Of a DNA stretch of 64,000 bases, positions 46,098 to 56,354 are shown one piece after another. The DNA lies in the NCBI GenBank assembly GCA_027482225.1, contig JAIXWD010000017.1, positions 99,819-163,818 of the forward strand, in the 5' to 3' direction. The notes beneath the pieces were generated by a model. That model was not told where the DNA came from. It saw only the letters and a program-made list of their open reading frames with translations, and ran no database searches. The DNA is from Bacteroidota bacterium. GTDB taxonomy: Bacteria; Bacteroidota; Bacteroidia; UKL13-3. The position numbers and the translations under genes were made by a program. The stretch's first letter is position 1, and each line of letters begins with the position of its first letter.

Positions 46098-49070
46098 ATG
46101 CAAACACCTAAATCAGATAGCCGTTTAAGTATCATCTTGCCAATAAAAGGCAACGCTAAATATGCTTCATTCGAACAAATTTTTAATTCGTTTAGTAAGG
46201 GTAAAGCTGATGTTGATTGTGTCCTCATCACATCATCAAATCAAAAATTGGCTGATGAGTTAAAGCAAAATGCTGCATATCAAGATTTAGTTCAGAAGCA
46301 AAGATTACAAGTATCAAAAAATTACACCGAAGCCTTTTCTCTTGCAGGAGGAGCAACAAGTTTGGTTGTAGAAAATGCCGATACAGTTAATATGTCTGCG
46401 TTGGTTGGTGCAGCTCAAGCTAAAAGAAAAAAAATGCTTAATAATGCATTTTATTTTGGCTCTTATTTCTTAAAAGAAAGTGCCAATAAAAACGGAATAA
46501 CACAAAAAATAAGTAATGCCATTTATAATAATTTTGTTCGATTCCTAACTACAAGTAATATTAATGATAACCAAAGCGGGGTAATTATCGTTAATACAGA
46601 TTTTGCACAACAAACTTTTGAATCAAAACTTAGTACTGCAATAAACTATTTTGAAATTGCCAACCAAGTTGGCGCGTATAAAATTAATGCAGAAGATGTT
46701 GCGTTAATTGCCGATAAAAATAGTCCTTCAGGCAGCATACTTGGCCTGTTTTCATTGCCATTAATATCATTATTTTTAAGTTTCAAGTTTTTTGTACTTT
46801 CTGCTTTGCACGAAATCAAAACAAATGCTCCAAAGTCAGATAATAAAGGTAATGCACCAGTTTTTCGGATGATTTTTTATGTACTTGTTCTTGGTTTTTG
46901 CATAGCTTATCCTTTGTTAAGTCAGCAATATGGAATGACTTGGGATGAGAAGCAGCATGATGAATACAGTAAGGTAGCTTACAATTGGGTAACGAGTTTT
47001 GGTGAAGACACCACCGCCTTAAGCGAACCTTTAGGAAGTCAAGATTATGTGCGCCAAATATTCAGACATTATGGGGAGCACATTAATTTAATTTCTGCAA
47101 TTTTATACAACACATTCGATACCGATCCTTACGATACGCGTCACTTTATTATTTCATTGTATGGTTTGTTTGGGTTAATATGTATTGGATTAACTGTTAA
47201 AGCACTAACCAGTTGGCGAGGTGCAATCATTGCCTTATTATTTGTTGGGCTTAATCCAAGTTGGATGGGCTTTAGTATGAACAACCCAACAGATATTCCT
47301 TTTGCAGTAGGCTTTGCTGTTTCAGGATATTTTATGGTGCGTGTTCTGCAAAACATGCCTAATCCCAAACGAAAACATATAAGTTGGTTGGGCATTGGTG
47401 TTGGTATTGGCATTGGTAGTCGTGTAGGTGCAATTTTAATCATTGCCTATATGGGATTGTTTTTAGGTGTACAATGGTTGTGGTATTGCATAAAAAATAA
47501 GAAGGGAATTTTTAGTGAAGGTGTATTAATTTACCTAAAAACTTTTTTAAGTATTGCAGGATTGGGTTATTTATTTGGCATATCGTTATGGCCTTATGCA
47601 TTAAGCAATCCGTTCAAAAATGTTTACATCGCATTTAAAAAGTCGAGCGAAAACGCATTTTATGCAAACAATACTGAGTTGTTTGAAGGAACAAGGATGT
47701 ATATGCTTACCGAGGCACCAGGATATTATGTAGTTAAATTTTTAAGCATAGGCAATCCCATTTATTTATTAGCAGGCATAGGTTTAACATTATTGTTGCT
47801 AAATTGGGTTCGTAAATATGTAAACATTGGTTATGTATTGATGTTTTTATTTATGATGATCTTTCCTGTGGCTTGGGCCGAGTATACCGATTTAAACTAT
47901 TACAATGGATGGAGACATTATTTGTTTGTACTTCCAACAATGGTTGTTCTTGCTGCTATTTCATACGAGTTTTTGCTCAATGCCTTAAAAAATAAATTTG
48001 CCCAAATTGGAGTTGTAATTGTTTTGGGTGTTGCATTTACTAAACCATTGTTGTGGATGGTGAAAAATCATCCTAACCAATATGTATATTTTAATGAGTT
48101 TGTTGGTGGCATAAATGGTGCATATGGTAATTTTGAAACGGATTATTACAGCAATTCTTGTCGCGCAGCTGCCGAGTGGATTGCTCAGCAAGAGCCAAAT
48201 AAGAAAGTATTAATAGGTATCAATAATGAACCTTTAACTGCGTCTTATTATGGTCATCGCATCAACCCCAATTTAGATTTCTTTTGGGTACGTGAATACG
48301 AGGAGTATAAACCACGTTGGGATTATTTGATTTTAACTAGCCGTACGTATAGTAAAAATGAACTTTTGAATGGTGCTTTTCCTCCAAAGGGAACGGTACA
48401 TGTTATTAAAGCAGATGATGTGCCATTATGTGTTATTGTAAAACGAGAAAATAATTACATGCCTGACGGTTATGAAGCATTGGCTCGGAGAAGCGCAGAT
48501 AGCGCAATCATGTTCTTTAACAAAGCGGTGGCATACGATCCAATGAATGAAGAGGCTCATCGCATGTTGGGTACTGCTTTCTTATTTAGTAATCGTTTTA
48601 CAGAAGCTGAAAAAGCGCTTAAAAAGTGTATCGAAATTTATCCCGAAAATTACTCAGGATACAGTATGCTAGGACAAGTTTGGTACACACAACAAAAACC
48701 AGATAGTGCTTTACCATACTTAGACAAGGCTTTGTTTTACAAACGCAATGTAACTGAAGCATATTTTTATGCAGGCCAATGTATGTTGCAAAAAAACAAT
48801 TTTGCAAAAGCTGCCGAGTACTTTGAAAATGGGGTAAAAAATAATGGTAACATACCCGAAATGTATGAGGGTTTAGGCTTGGCATATTTAAACTTAGCTA
48901 ATTACTCAATGGCTGAAGGGGCGTTTAACAATGCACTAGCCATGAATCCGAATTATGCGCGTGCTTATTATTACTTGTCGCAGGTATACCAACGTACCAA
49001 CGAAAAGGCAAAGGCAGAAGAGTGTATCAGACGTTATCAGACCTTGGCAGGTGGGCAACCAATGCAATAA
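46098..49070 (+). CDS. Three-part fusion: degenerate GT2-like head, GT-C transferase, TPR tail
   Basis: 990 residues. Residues 1-220 look like a GT2 fold (RLSIILPIKGNAKYASFEQI) but the metal motif DxD is missing (VVENADTVN occupies its place). About 250-700 is a polytopic GT-C part with the first-loop acid motif MTWDEKQHDEY near 280, as in protein mannosyl- or ArnT-like transferases. From about 790 come at least five TPR units (SADSAIMFFNKAVAYDPMN, FAKAAEYFENGVKNN). Probably moves sugar from the lipid donor made by the preceding gene to a protein or lipid. TPRs may choose the target. Confidence 0.8.
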   Translation: MQTPKSDSRLSIILPIKGNAKYASFEQIFNSFSKGKADVDCVLITSSNQKLADELKQNAAYQDLVQKQRLQVSKNYTEAFSLAGGATSLVVENADTVNMSALVGAAQAKRKKMLNNAFYFGSYFLKESANKNGITQKISNAIYNNFVRFLTTSNINDNQSGVIIVNTDFAQQTFESKLSTAINYFEIANQVGAYKINAEDVALIADKNSPSGSILGLFSLPLISLFLSFKFFVLSALHEIKTNAPKSDNKGNAPVFRMIFYVLVLGFCIAYPLLSQQYGMTWDEKQHDEYSKVAYNWVTSFGEDTTALSEPLGSQDYVRQIFRHYGEHINLISAILYNTFDTDPYDTRHFIISLYGLFGLICIGLTVKALTSWRGAIIALLFVGLNPSWMGFSMNNPTDIPFAVGFAVSGYFMVRVLQNMPNPKRKHISWLGIGVGIGIGSRVGAILIIAYMGLFLGVQWLWYCIKNKKGIFSEGVLIYLKTFLSIAGLGYLFGISLWPYALSNPFKNVYIAFKKSSENAFYANNTELFEGTRMYMLTEAPGYYVVKFLSIGNPIYLLAGIGLTLLLLNWVRKYVNIGYVLMFLFMMIFPVAWAEYTDLNYYNGWRHYLFVLPTMVVLAAISYEFLLNALKNKFAQIGVVIVLGVAFTKPLLWMVKNHPNQYVYFNEFVGGINGAYGNFETDYYSNSCRAAAEWIAQQEPNKKVLIGINNEPLTASYYGHRINPNLDFFWVREYEEYKPRWDYLILTSRTYSKNELLNGAFPPKGTVHVIKADDVPLCVIVKRENNYMPDGYEALARRSADSAIMFFNKAVAYDPMNEEAHRMLGTAFLFSNRFTEAEKALKKCIEIYPENYSGYSMLGQVWYTQQKPDSALPYLDKALFYKRNVTEAYFYAGQCMLQKNNFAKAAEYFENGVKNNGNIPEMYEGLGLAYLNLANYSMAEGAFNNALAMNPNYARAYYYLSQVYQRTNEKAKAEECIRRYQTLAGGQPMQ

Positions 49071-49120
49071 TACTAAATGTTATTTATCAACGTTTAAGTT
49101 TAATAGTATAAAACACGCAC

Positions 49121-51079
49121 ATGCAGTTATCTGTAATTATTGTTAACTATAACGTAAAGTATTTTCTTGAGCAAGCTTTGTATAGCGTGTATAAAGCAAT
49201 GCACGGTCTTAATGGCGAAGTATTTGTGGTAGACAATAACTCAGCAGATGGTAGCTGCGAAATGGTACGTAGAAAATTTCCACAAACTATTGTAATAGAA
49301 AACAAATCGAATACGGGTTTTAGCGTGGCAAACAATCAAGCCATTAAACAAGCAAAAGGTAAATATATATTGTTGTTAAATCCCGATACCGTTGTTGAAG
49401 AAGATTGTTTTAGGCGTTGTATCGATTTTATGGATACACACGAAGATGCAGGCGCAATAGGTGTTAAAATGATTGATGGTAAAGGCAAGTTTTTACCCGA
49501 ATCAAAACGTAGTTTGCCTACGCCAAAAGTGGCATTTTATAAGATGTTTGGATTTGCATCTATTTTTCCTAAATCAAAAACTTTTGGAAGATACCACTTG
49601 GGTTTTTTAATCAATGATGAAGTGCACGAAGTGGAAGTTTTATCAGGTGCTTTTATGTTTATACGTAAAGCTACTTTAGATAAAATTGGTTTATTAGATG
49701 AAGACTACTTCATGTACGGGGAAGACATTGATTTGTCTTATCGCATAACGCAAGGTGGTTTCAAAAACTACTACTTTCCCAATACAACCATTATACATTA
49801 CAAAGGCGAAAGCACAAAAAAAACCAGTGTAAATTATGTATTTGTGTTTTATAGGGCGATGATCATTTTTGCCCAAAAACACTACAGCAACAAACATGCA
49901 AAGCTTTTTAGTTTCCTTATAAGTTTTGCCATTTACATACGTGCAGGAATTTCTTTAGTTGCAAGGTTTTTCCAAACCGCGCATCTTATGATTATGGATG
50001 CCACTTGCATGTATATAGGTATTTATCTTATAAAGTTATACTGGGAGCGTAACCATAAATTTGTAGAAGGAGGCTCTTACCCCATAGAATTTATGTTGGT
50101 TAATGCCAGTATATATACCATCATCTGGGTGTTTGGTTTATACCTCTCGGGTGCATACGAAAAAACCCGATCTACTACGGCTATAGTAAAGGGGATATTA
50201 TTTGGTTTAATAGGTATTAGCTTATTTTATGCTTTTGCACCATTAAGTTACCGTTTTTCTAGAGCCATTATTATGCTGGGATTTGTTTGGGCTTTAATTG
50301 GTGCCTATTTAAACAGGTTAATTTTATATGTAGCCAAGTTTAAGAAGTTAGATTTGGCAATGGCATATGATACAACAACCATAATTGTTGGAGGTAAAAA
50401 TGAGGCCTCGCGTGTTCAGGATTTATTAAACAGAACAAAAGCCAACTGCAAGGTTGCAGGTTATGTAATAGTTAGTAATGATATTGAACCAGGCGATGAC
50501 TATTTAGGTGATGTTTCTCGACTAAGAGATATTGTTCAGGTATTTAATGCCGAGGAAATTATATTTTGTTCTAAAGATATTTCTGCTACACAAATTATTC
50601 AATGGATGAGTGGTGTTAACTTTCCTGGTGTGCAATACAAAATTGTTCCCGAAGAAAGCTCATTCATTATTGGCTCAAACAGTAAAAATAGTGCAGGTGA
50701 TTTTTATGCACTGGATATTAGTATGGCGTTAAGTGAGCCACAAAATCAACGTAAAAAAAGGTTACTAGATGTTGCGGTAACTATACTATTAACAGTTATT
50801 AGTCCAATCTTAATTTTGTTAATTAAACAGCGAGCTAAGTTTATTAAAAATTTATGGGAAGTATTGTTTGGTCAAAAAACCTGGGTTGGATATACGCATT
50901 CATTAAATCAAAACGCGCTGCCTAAAATTAAGCAAGGGGTATTATCACCTGTAATTAAATGGAACAACCAAGTAGAGCCAGGAACAGCTAATAAACTAAA
51001 TTTTATGTACGCTAAAAACTACTCTATAGGAAAGGACTTATATATTATCCTTATTTCGATTACTAAATTAGGCAGTTAG
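49121..51079 (+). CDS. Fusion of GT2 transferase and degenerate polyprenol-phosphate sugar transferase
   Basis: 652 residues. Residues 1-245 are an intact GT2 domain of the rhamnosyltransferase type (SVIIVNYNVKYFLEQAL, VVDNNSADGS, LLNPDTVVEED, GEDIDLSYR). Then come membrane segments (about 265-440), a Rossmann-like CoA_binding_3 region (TTIIVGGKNEASRVQ near 418) and a start like a WbaP/PglC sugar transferase (KKRLLDVAVTILL near 546). The rest lacks the catalytic Arg-Ser-Met and Asp-Glu features of that family. So the second half probably lost catalysis and may serve as a scaffold. Confidence 0.78.
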   Translation: MQLSVIIVNYNVKYFLEQALYSVYKAMHGLNGEVFVVDNNSADGSCEMVRRKFPQTIVIENKSNTGFSVANNQAIKQAKGKYILLLNPDTVVEEDCFRRCIDFMDTHEDAGAIGVKMIDGKGKFLPESKRSLPTPKVAFYKMFGFASIFPKSKTFGRYHLGFLINDEVHEVEVLSGAFMFIRKATLDKIGLLDEDYFMYGEDIDLSYRITQGGFKNYYFPNTTIIHYKGESTKKTSVNYVFVFYRAMIIFAQKHYSNKHAKLFSFLISFAIYIRAGISLVARFFQTAHLMIMDATCMYIGIYLIKLYWERNHKFVEGGSYPIEFMLVNASIYTIIWVFGLYLSGAYEKTRSTTAIVKGILFGLIGISLFYAFAPLSYRFSRAIIMLGFVWALIGAYLNRLILYVAKFKKLDLAMAYDTTTIIVGGKNEASRVQDLLNRTKANCKVAGYVIVSNDIEPGDDYLGDVSRLRDIVQVFNAEEIIFCSKDISATQIIQWMSGVNFPGVQYKIVPEESSFIIGSNSKNSAGDFYALDISMALSEPQNQRKKRLLDVAVTILLTVISPILILLIKQRAKFIKNLWEVLFGQKTWVGYTHSLNQNALPKIKQGVLSPVIKWNNQVEPGTANKLNFMYAKNYSIGKDLYIILISITKLGS

Positions 51080-51086
51080 ATGATAT

Positions 51087-52085
51087 TTAGTTATCAATCA
51101 CTGCATAATCAGTTACCAACTGATGTATAATTTTTGCAGTTTGATCTGGGTAGTTTAATATAATAGGACTTCCAAAATCAATCCAACTTTTTATGCGGCC
51201 ACTGAATGTATCATCAATTTTATTGACAACAGTAATACCAATTTGCTTTAACGCTTCGGCATTACATGTCTGTTCATACTGATTAAGCATGGGTATTGAT
51301 AATACTTTTTTACGCAAATAAATTGCCTCTGCGGGACTCTCAAATCCACCTGCTGTTACAAATCCCTCACACGAAGCTAAACTGTTTAAAAATTCGTCAT
51401 TAACAATTGGTTTTACTTGAATATTACCTTTTACATAAGATATTTTGCTGTGCTTACTAAATATATGCCAATTTGAATCCTTAATCTTCATCAAATATGG
51501 AATCAAAACATCATCAGCATGTGCAGGTAAATAAACTGTAAAATGCCCCTCGTTGCTTGGTTCAAGCATTCTCACTTCTTTACGAATAATGGGTGTATTA
51601 ATGAAGGTGTCGTAAGGTTTAAAATGAAACCCAACATTATGCGATGCTGGGGCAAAATGCTTTAAGATGCTTTCGCTCATTTTGTTCCTCTTTATTGGTC
51701 TTGGTGTATGTTTTGATAAAAATGCTGCTTGATGACTAAGGGCAATACATGGTTTGTTTTTTAATTTGCAGGCCCAAGCAGTAATCGGCTCAAAATCGTT
51801 AATTATTAAATCGTAATTATGAACAGGAAAAGCCATAACATCAGATAGAAACCTGATTGGTTTTAATTGCTTAATGCTGTCAATAAAGTCGATACCACCA
51901 TTTTTCCCAAATGTAAAACCAATGCCTTCTTTTTTGTATTTAATTAAATATGGCAGTTTAACTTCGGCTTGATGGCCACTTACTAAAACATCAAGTTGTC
52001 CATAATTGATTAAATGAGGAATAACCTCTCTTGCTCGGCTAATATGACCATTGCCAGTACCTTGTATAGCGTACAATATTTTCAT
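51087..52085 (-). CDS. GT-B fold glycosyltransferase (MurG-like)
   Basis: 332 residues. Begins MKILYAIQGTGNGHISRA, the Gly-rich donor-side loop of GT-B enzymes, and has TAGGFESPAEAIYLRKK in the C-terminal donor site, the MurG/UGT pattern. Acceptor unknown. Overlaps the stop of the phosphoesterase gene by one base (TAATG), so the two are coupled. Convergent with the GT2 fusion gene. Confidence 0.87.
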   Translation of the reverse strand: MKILYAIQGTGNGHISRAREVIPHLINYGQLDVLVSGHQAEVKLPYLIKYKKEGIGFTFGKNGGIDFIDSIKQLKPIRFLSDVMAFPVHNYDLIINDFEPITAWACKLKNKPCIALSHQAAFLSKHTPRPIKRNKMSESILKHFAPASHNVGFHFKPYDTFINTPIIRKEVRMLEPSNEGHFTVYLPAHADDVLIPYLMKIKDSNWHIFSKHSKISYVKGNIQVKPIVNDEFLNSLASCEGFVTAGGFESPAEAIYLRKKVLSIPMLNQYEQTCNAEALKQIGITVVNKIDDTFSGRIKSWIDFGSPIILNYPDQTAKIIHQLVTDYAVIDN

Positions 52086-52930
52086 TAAACAGAACTTACT
52101 GCTGCTTTAATAATATCTTTATATAGCGATTCCATATTGGGAAGCTGAACATTTAATTCGTCTTCTTCATAAATGTTTTCATCACCAAACTCATCCTTAT
52201 AGTGATATAAGCTCCATTTTTTATCCCAGTATTCAAGTGCGGTTAAGCTTTCTACCCAATCGCCACTGTTTAAATAAAGTGCTTCTCCTTTATCTGTTTT
52301 TACGTTTCTGATAGTTGGTTGGTGTATGTGTCCACACAATACGTAATCATATCCATTTTCGATAGCAATACTTGTTGCTGTTTCTTCAAAATCATCAATA
52401 AATTTAATGGCTTGTTTAACGCTATTTTTAATGCGTTTACTAAAAGATACCTTACCTCTCCCCATTTTTTGGGAGGCCCAATTTACGATACTGTTTAACA
52501 CAATGAGGGTGTCATATCCAATAGCGCCAAGCTTAGCTAACCACTTACTGTGTTTCATGCTCACATCAAAAACATCACCATGAAAAATCCAGGCTTTTTT
52601 ACCGTCTAAATCTAAAACAAGTTTATCAAGTAGTTCAAGTTTACCAATTCGAAAATCAGTAAACTTTCTTAACATTTCATCATGGTTCCCTGTTAAGTAA
52701 TACACTTTGGTTCCGTTCGTCATCATCTTAAATATTCGTTGAATTACTTTCATGTGACTATCGGGCCAATACCGTTTACTAAACTGCCAAATATCTATTA
52801 TATCTCCGTTAAGTATTAAAATTTCGGGGTTAATTGATTTTAAGTAGCGGTTAACCGCTTTAGCATGGCAACCATATGTACCTAGGTGTACATCAGAAAT
52901 TACGGCTACCCTAATGTTGCGTTTATCCAT
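52085..52930 (-). CDS. Calcineurin-like phosphoesterase, LpxH-like
   Basis: 281 residues. Metal-binding motifs of the superfamily in order: SDVHLGTYG (Asp13, His15), NGDIIDIW, GNHDEML, HGD and CGHIHQP. The HLG and WQF phrases fit UDP-2,3-diacylglucosamine diphosphatases (LpxH/LpxH2) of lipid A synthesis, though other membrane-phosphate substrates are possible. The coupled GT-B gene supports an envelope-lipid role. Confidence 0.85.
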   Translation of the reverse strand: MDKRNIRVAVISDVHLGTYGCHAKAVNRYLKSINPEILILNGDIIDIWQFSKRYWPDSHMKVIQRIFKMMTNGTKVYYLTGNHDEMLRKFTDFRIGKLELLDKLVLDLDGKKAWIFHGDVFDVSMKHSKWLAKLGAIGYDTLIVLNSIVNWASQKMGRGKVSFSKRIKNSVKQAIKFIDDFEETATSIAIENGYDYVLCGHIHQPTIRNVKTDKGEALYLNSGDWVESLTALEYWDKKWSLYHYKDEFGDENIYEEDELNVQLPNMESLYKDIIKAAVSSV

Positions 52931-53108
52931 TTACGCGTTATATATTGGTTTAACAAAGTTTAAAAGCCAATGTGATGAGAATATTAAGTAATAGTGAAGT
53001 GATTGTGCGGATTTTCCTAAAATTCTATGTAAAATAATTATAATCAATGCATACATTAGTTTGTTTTAGTCGCAACTTTTTATTAATTCGAATGTTTTAA
53101 TTTCAATT

Positions 53109-53486
53109 ATGCCTACAGCAATAACCAACGATATAAAAATTACAGTAGAGGTTGCCTATCAAGAGAACCAATCTGCCAAGGATCATGTTTTTGCCTATCG
53201 CATTACAATACATAACAAAGGCGATTACACTATAAAATTGTTGCGCAGGCATTGGTTTATTAATGATATAAATGTAGCTAAAAATGAAATTGAAGGTGAG
53301 GGCGTAATTGGCCTTCAGCCCATACTCGAGCCTGACGAATCGCACCAATACGTTTCTGGCTGTGTTATTCATTCGGATATAGGAACTATGCATGGTACCT
53401 ATTTAATGGAGCGCCAACTAGATGGTAAACAATTTAAGGTAACCATACCTAAATTTAACCTTATTGCTCCATGTCGCAACAATTGA
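53109..53486 (+). CDS. apaG: ApaG domain protein
   Basis: 125 residues, standard length. Contains the family phrases YRITIHNKGDYTIKLLRRHW, GEGVIGLQPILEP and YVSGCVI. ApaG has an immunoglobulin-like fold; some members bind pyrophosphate. Precise function unclear. Its end overlaps the next gene by 16 nt in another frame. Confidence 0.95.
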   Translation: MPTAITNDIKITVEVAYQENQSAKDHVFAYRITIHNKGDYTIKLLRRHWFINDINVAKNEIEGEGVIGLQPILEPDESHQYVSGCVIHSDIGTMHGTYLMERQLDGKQFKVTIPKFNLIAPCRNN

Positions 53487-53905
53487 TTACAGTTAAAAAT
53501 AACCGCTTTAAAGCAGGTATATTATTAGGTGGGTTGTTGGTCATTTTAGGAACATACTATCTCATCAAAATTCAGTATAAAAAAGGTGCGGTTATTACCG
53601 AAGGCATCGTAACAACGAATTACATGCATGGCATTAATAAAAGTGATTTTGGTAGTACGGTTAGTGCTGAAATTCGATTTTATGCAAACGATAGTTTGGT
53701 AACTATTTTGGGTCCCGAAGGCCAACCTATGGATGTTGGTTTAATTGTTCCTATTCTATATCATGCCAATAATCCGGGTAATGCAGTTGTATATACTTTT
53801 GATGCTTTTTGGCTACATGGTTTAATTTGGTGCATTTTACCAAGTATATTTTGGGTTGCAATTAGTTTGAGTGTAATTGGTGTTAAGGGAAGTGAATTTG
53901 GTTAA
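53471..53905 (+). CDS. DUF3592-like two-pass membrane protein
   Basis: 144 residues. Membrane segments at about 15-32 (GILLGGLLVILGTYYLI) and 115-137 (LIWCILPSIFWVAISLSVIG), with a small beta-rich domain between (AEIRFYANDSLVT, GLIVPILYHANNP) typical of DUF3592. Function unknown. The ATG lies inside the apaG gene, so translation is probably coupled. Confidence 0.8.
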   Translation: MSQQLITVKNNRFKAGILLGGLLVILGTYYLIKIQYKKGAVITEGIVTTNYMHGINKSDFGSTVSAEIRFYANDSLVTILGPEGQPMDVGLIVPILYHANNPGNAVVYTFDAFWLHGLIWCILPSIFWVAISLSVIGVKGSEFG

Positions 53906-53969
53906 TATTTTTTTAACCTAACCATATCCTTTTAAGTAATGTGTTATAGTTATATCAATTATTATGCAA

Positions 53970-54599
53970 TTAACTTAATGTAAAAAACTCTTCTTTTTCG
54001 GTTGTATGATTTCTAATTACACCCGCACTAACTAAATTAATAAGCATTTTTTGTGCCCGCCATCTAGATATGTTTAACAATTTGCAAAGTTGTTTAACAG
54101 TTATTTTGTTGTTTTTACCTAGGTATTGCATTAGGCCTTCTTCATGTTTACTGTATTTAATTAAAGTATCTTTAGGGTTTGTGGCCCTTTTTAACAAATC
54201 AACCACCACCTTACTGGCAAGCAAACTTTTGTCTTTAACCCTAATATGTACCCACCATTTACCATTTTCATCTTTTGCATAATATGGCTTATTGGTTCCT
54301 TCTGGTATTATACATTCTATTACTATTTTATTGCCAAATTCCCACTCCATTAATTCTAATGTAATTTCGGGTTTACAAAAAAAGTTGGCTGCCAAATCAA
54401 GCATATACTTTTCATCTTCACTGCGAACTCCGCTTATTGTGCCATTATCATTCACACCAATCAATAGTGTACCACCCTTGTGGTTTGCAAACGAACTCAT
54501 GGTTTTTGCAATTTTACTCGCACTAGAGATAGTTTTCTTAAAGTCGAGGATATCGTTCTCGCCTTTAGCAATTAGATGTTGTATGTGATTTAATGCCAT
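53970..54599 (-). CDS. Schlafen/AlbA_2 domain protein with C-terminal winged helix
   Basis: 209 residues. AlbA_2 (Schlafen-type) fold in residues about 8-125: ENDILDFKKTI, SFANHKGGTLLIGVNDNG and YYAKDENGKWWVHIRVKDK. The C-terminal third forms a winged helix (ITVKQLCKLLNISRWRAQKML). Bacterial members are thought to be DNA-binding regulators. No partner gene is evident. Confidence 0.88.
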   Translation of the reverse strand: MALNHIQHLIAKGENDILDFKKTISSASKIAKTMSSFANHKGGTLLIGVNDNGTISGVRSEDEKYMLDLAANFFCKPEITLELMEWEFGNKIVIECIIPEGTNKPYYAKDENGKWWVHIRVKDKSLLASKVVVDLLKRATNPKDTLIKYSKHEEGLMQYLGKNNKITVKQLCKLLNISRWRAQKMLINLVSAGVIRNHTTEKEEFFTLS

Positions 54600-54766
54600 G
54601 ATTACTTTAGCAAACTATACATTTTAACATATTTGCCCAAGTGTTGTTTCATTATCTGCAATAAATCAATCTATTATCAATTTGTAAATAAAAATCAGAC
54701 AATAAAAGGTTTGTTTTATTAATAGGTAAAACCAATATTTGTGGTGCTTAAAAACCTTATTAAACA

Positions 54767-56221
54767 ATGACACAACCAATAAAAATATCAGTAGCCAAAG
54801 GTGATGGAATCGGTCCAGAAATTATGGATGCGGTATTACGTATTTTTGAAGCTGCAAAAGTTACCCTTGATTATGAGTTTATTGAAATGGGTAAAACCTA
54901 TTTTGAGCAAGGTTTTGGCACTGGTATGACGCCTGCTGCTAAAGAAAGTTTAGAGCATAATGGTATATTGTTTAAGGGCCCTATGGAAACGCCAAAGGGC
55001 AAGGGAATGAAAAGTATAAATGTAACTGCACGTAAAACATGGAGTACTTATGCTAATCGCAGGCATTTTCAAAGTTTACCTGGTGTTGAAACTGTATTTA
55101 GTCGTGCTGGTATTCCTATTGATATTACCATTGTGCGTGAAAATATTGAGGGTACTTATGGTGGTATTGAGCATTTAAATACAAACGATGTGGCCATTTG
55201 CCGCAGAATCATCTCAAGACCCGGTTCTGAGCAAGTTATTCGTTTTGCTTTTGAGATGGCACGCAAAGAAGGTTTCTCAAAAGTTACGTGTGCACACAAA
55301 GCCAATATCATGAAACTTACCGATGGGTTGTTTTTGGAAACATTCCAACGCGTTGCCCAAGAGTATCCAGAAATTAAATCAAACGATATTATTGTTGATG
55401 ATTTGGCGATGAGATTGGTTGCTCGTCCGCAAGAGTTTGAAGTTGTAGTGCTTACCAATTTGCAAGGCGACATTATGAGTGACTTGTGTGCGGGTTTAGT
55501 TGGGGGATTAGGTTTTGCACCATCGGCTAATGTTGGCGATAACATATCAATATTTGAAGCTGTACACGGCACTGCACCCGATATTACAGGAAAAGGAATT
55601 GCAAATCCAACTTCACTTTTATTAAGTGGGTTGATGATGTTGCGTTATTTGGGATTTGTTAAACAAGCAGCTGATATCGAAAATGCTTTACGTTATACGC
55701 TTGAGCAAGGTGTACACACCGGAGATTTTGGTGATAAATCTATTCCATCATTAGGAACAGAAGCATTTGCTTCTGCCATAATTGCGAACTTGGGTCAAAA
55801 ACCACAATTATCTAAGCCTCGCGAAGCGGTTGATGGCGTGGCTTTATTTACCAAGCCTGATGCTCCTTTAAAACAAAAAATGATGAAAGCTCCTGATAAC
55901 TCTATAAAGAAAATCGTTGGAGTTGATTTCTTTATTGAGTCAGAATTGTTAGGTAACGAAATTGCAGATAAAATCCAACCACACTTGGCCTCAAACCAAA
56001 AATTAATTATGATTAGTAACCGTGGTACTATGGTATGGCCTTCAGGCTCTGTGTTTACCGAATGTGTTGATCATTATCGTGTTAGGGTAGAAGGTGAAAT
56101 GTCTCAACCTGAAATTTTTGATTTGTTATCTAAATTATCTAGTCAGTTTTATATTCCTTCGCATGAAGTATTAAGAAACTATGACGACCGCGCTGGCTTC
56201 TCATTAGCTCAAGGTCAATAA
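54767..56221 (+). CDS. icd: NADP-dependent isocitrate dehydrogenase, long Thermus-like form
   Basis: 484 residues. TCA-cycle decarboxylation of isocitrate to 2-oxoglutarate. Motifs: AKGDGIGPEIM at the N-terminus, substrate loop KGKGMKSINVTARK, IVRENIEGTYGG, metal site LQGDIMSDLCAGLVGGLGFAPS and cofactor loop EAVHGTAPDITGKG. About 140 extra C-terminal residues beyond the usual 335-residue core match the Thermus/Rickettsia type. Single gene with a strong terminator. Confidence 0.93.
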   Translation: MTQPIKISVAKGDGIGPEIMDAVLRIFEAAKVTLDYEFIEMGKTYFEQGFGTGMTPAAKESLEHNGILFKGPMETPKGKGMKSINVTARKTWSTYANRRHFQSLPGVETVFSRAGIPIDITIVRENIEGTYGGIEHLNTNDVAICRRIISRPGSEQVIRFAFEMARKEGFSKVTCAHKANIMKLTDGLFLETFQRVAQEYPEIKSNDIIVDDLAMRLVARPQEFEVVVLTNLQGDIMSDLCAGLVGGLGFAPSANVGDNISIFEAVHGTAPDITGKGIANPTSLLLSGLMMLRYLGFVKQAADIENALRYTLEQGVHTGDFGDKSIPSLGTEAFASAIIANLGQKPQLSKPREAVDGVALFTKPDAPLKQKMMKAPDNSIKKIVGVDFFIESELLGNEIADKIQPHLASNQKLIMISNRGTMVWPSGSVFTECVDHYRVRVEGEMSQPEIFDLLSKLSSQFYIPSHEVLRNYDDRAGFSLAQGQ

Positions 56222-56248
56222 AACCAATTAATTTAAGAAAATTAAAAA

Positions 56249-56278
56249 GCTGATTCGCATGTGAATCGGCTTTTTTTT
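56249..56278 (+). terminator. Terminator of the isocitrate dehydrogenase gene
   Basis: GCTGATTC (56249-56256) pairs with GAATCGGC (56263-56270, one G-T wobble), followed by eight Ts. Confidence 0.85.
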
Positions 56279-56354
56279 AATGAAAATTAAACTGTAAAGT
56301 TTAGTTATTTTATAAAAATTAATATTTTCACATCACATTAATTTCACCCCAAAA

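Noticed and set aside
53900..53918. GGTTAA/TTAACC hairpin as a terminator
   Set aside because: Six A/T-rich base pairs with a T loop; too weak to list as a feature.
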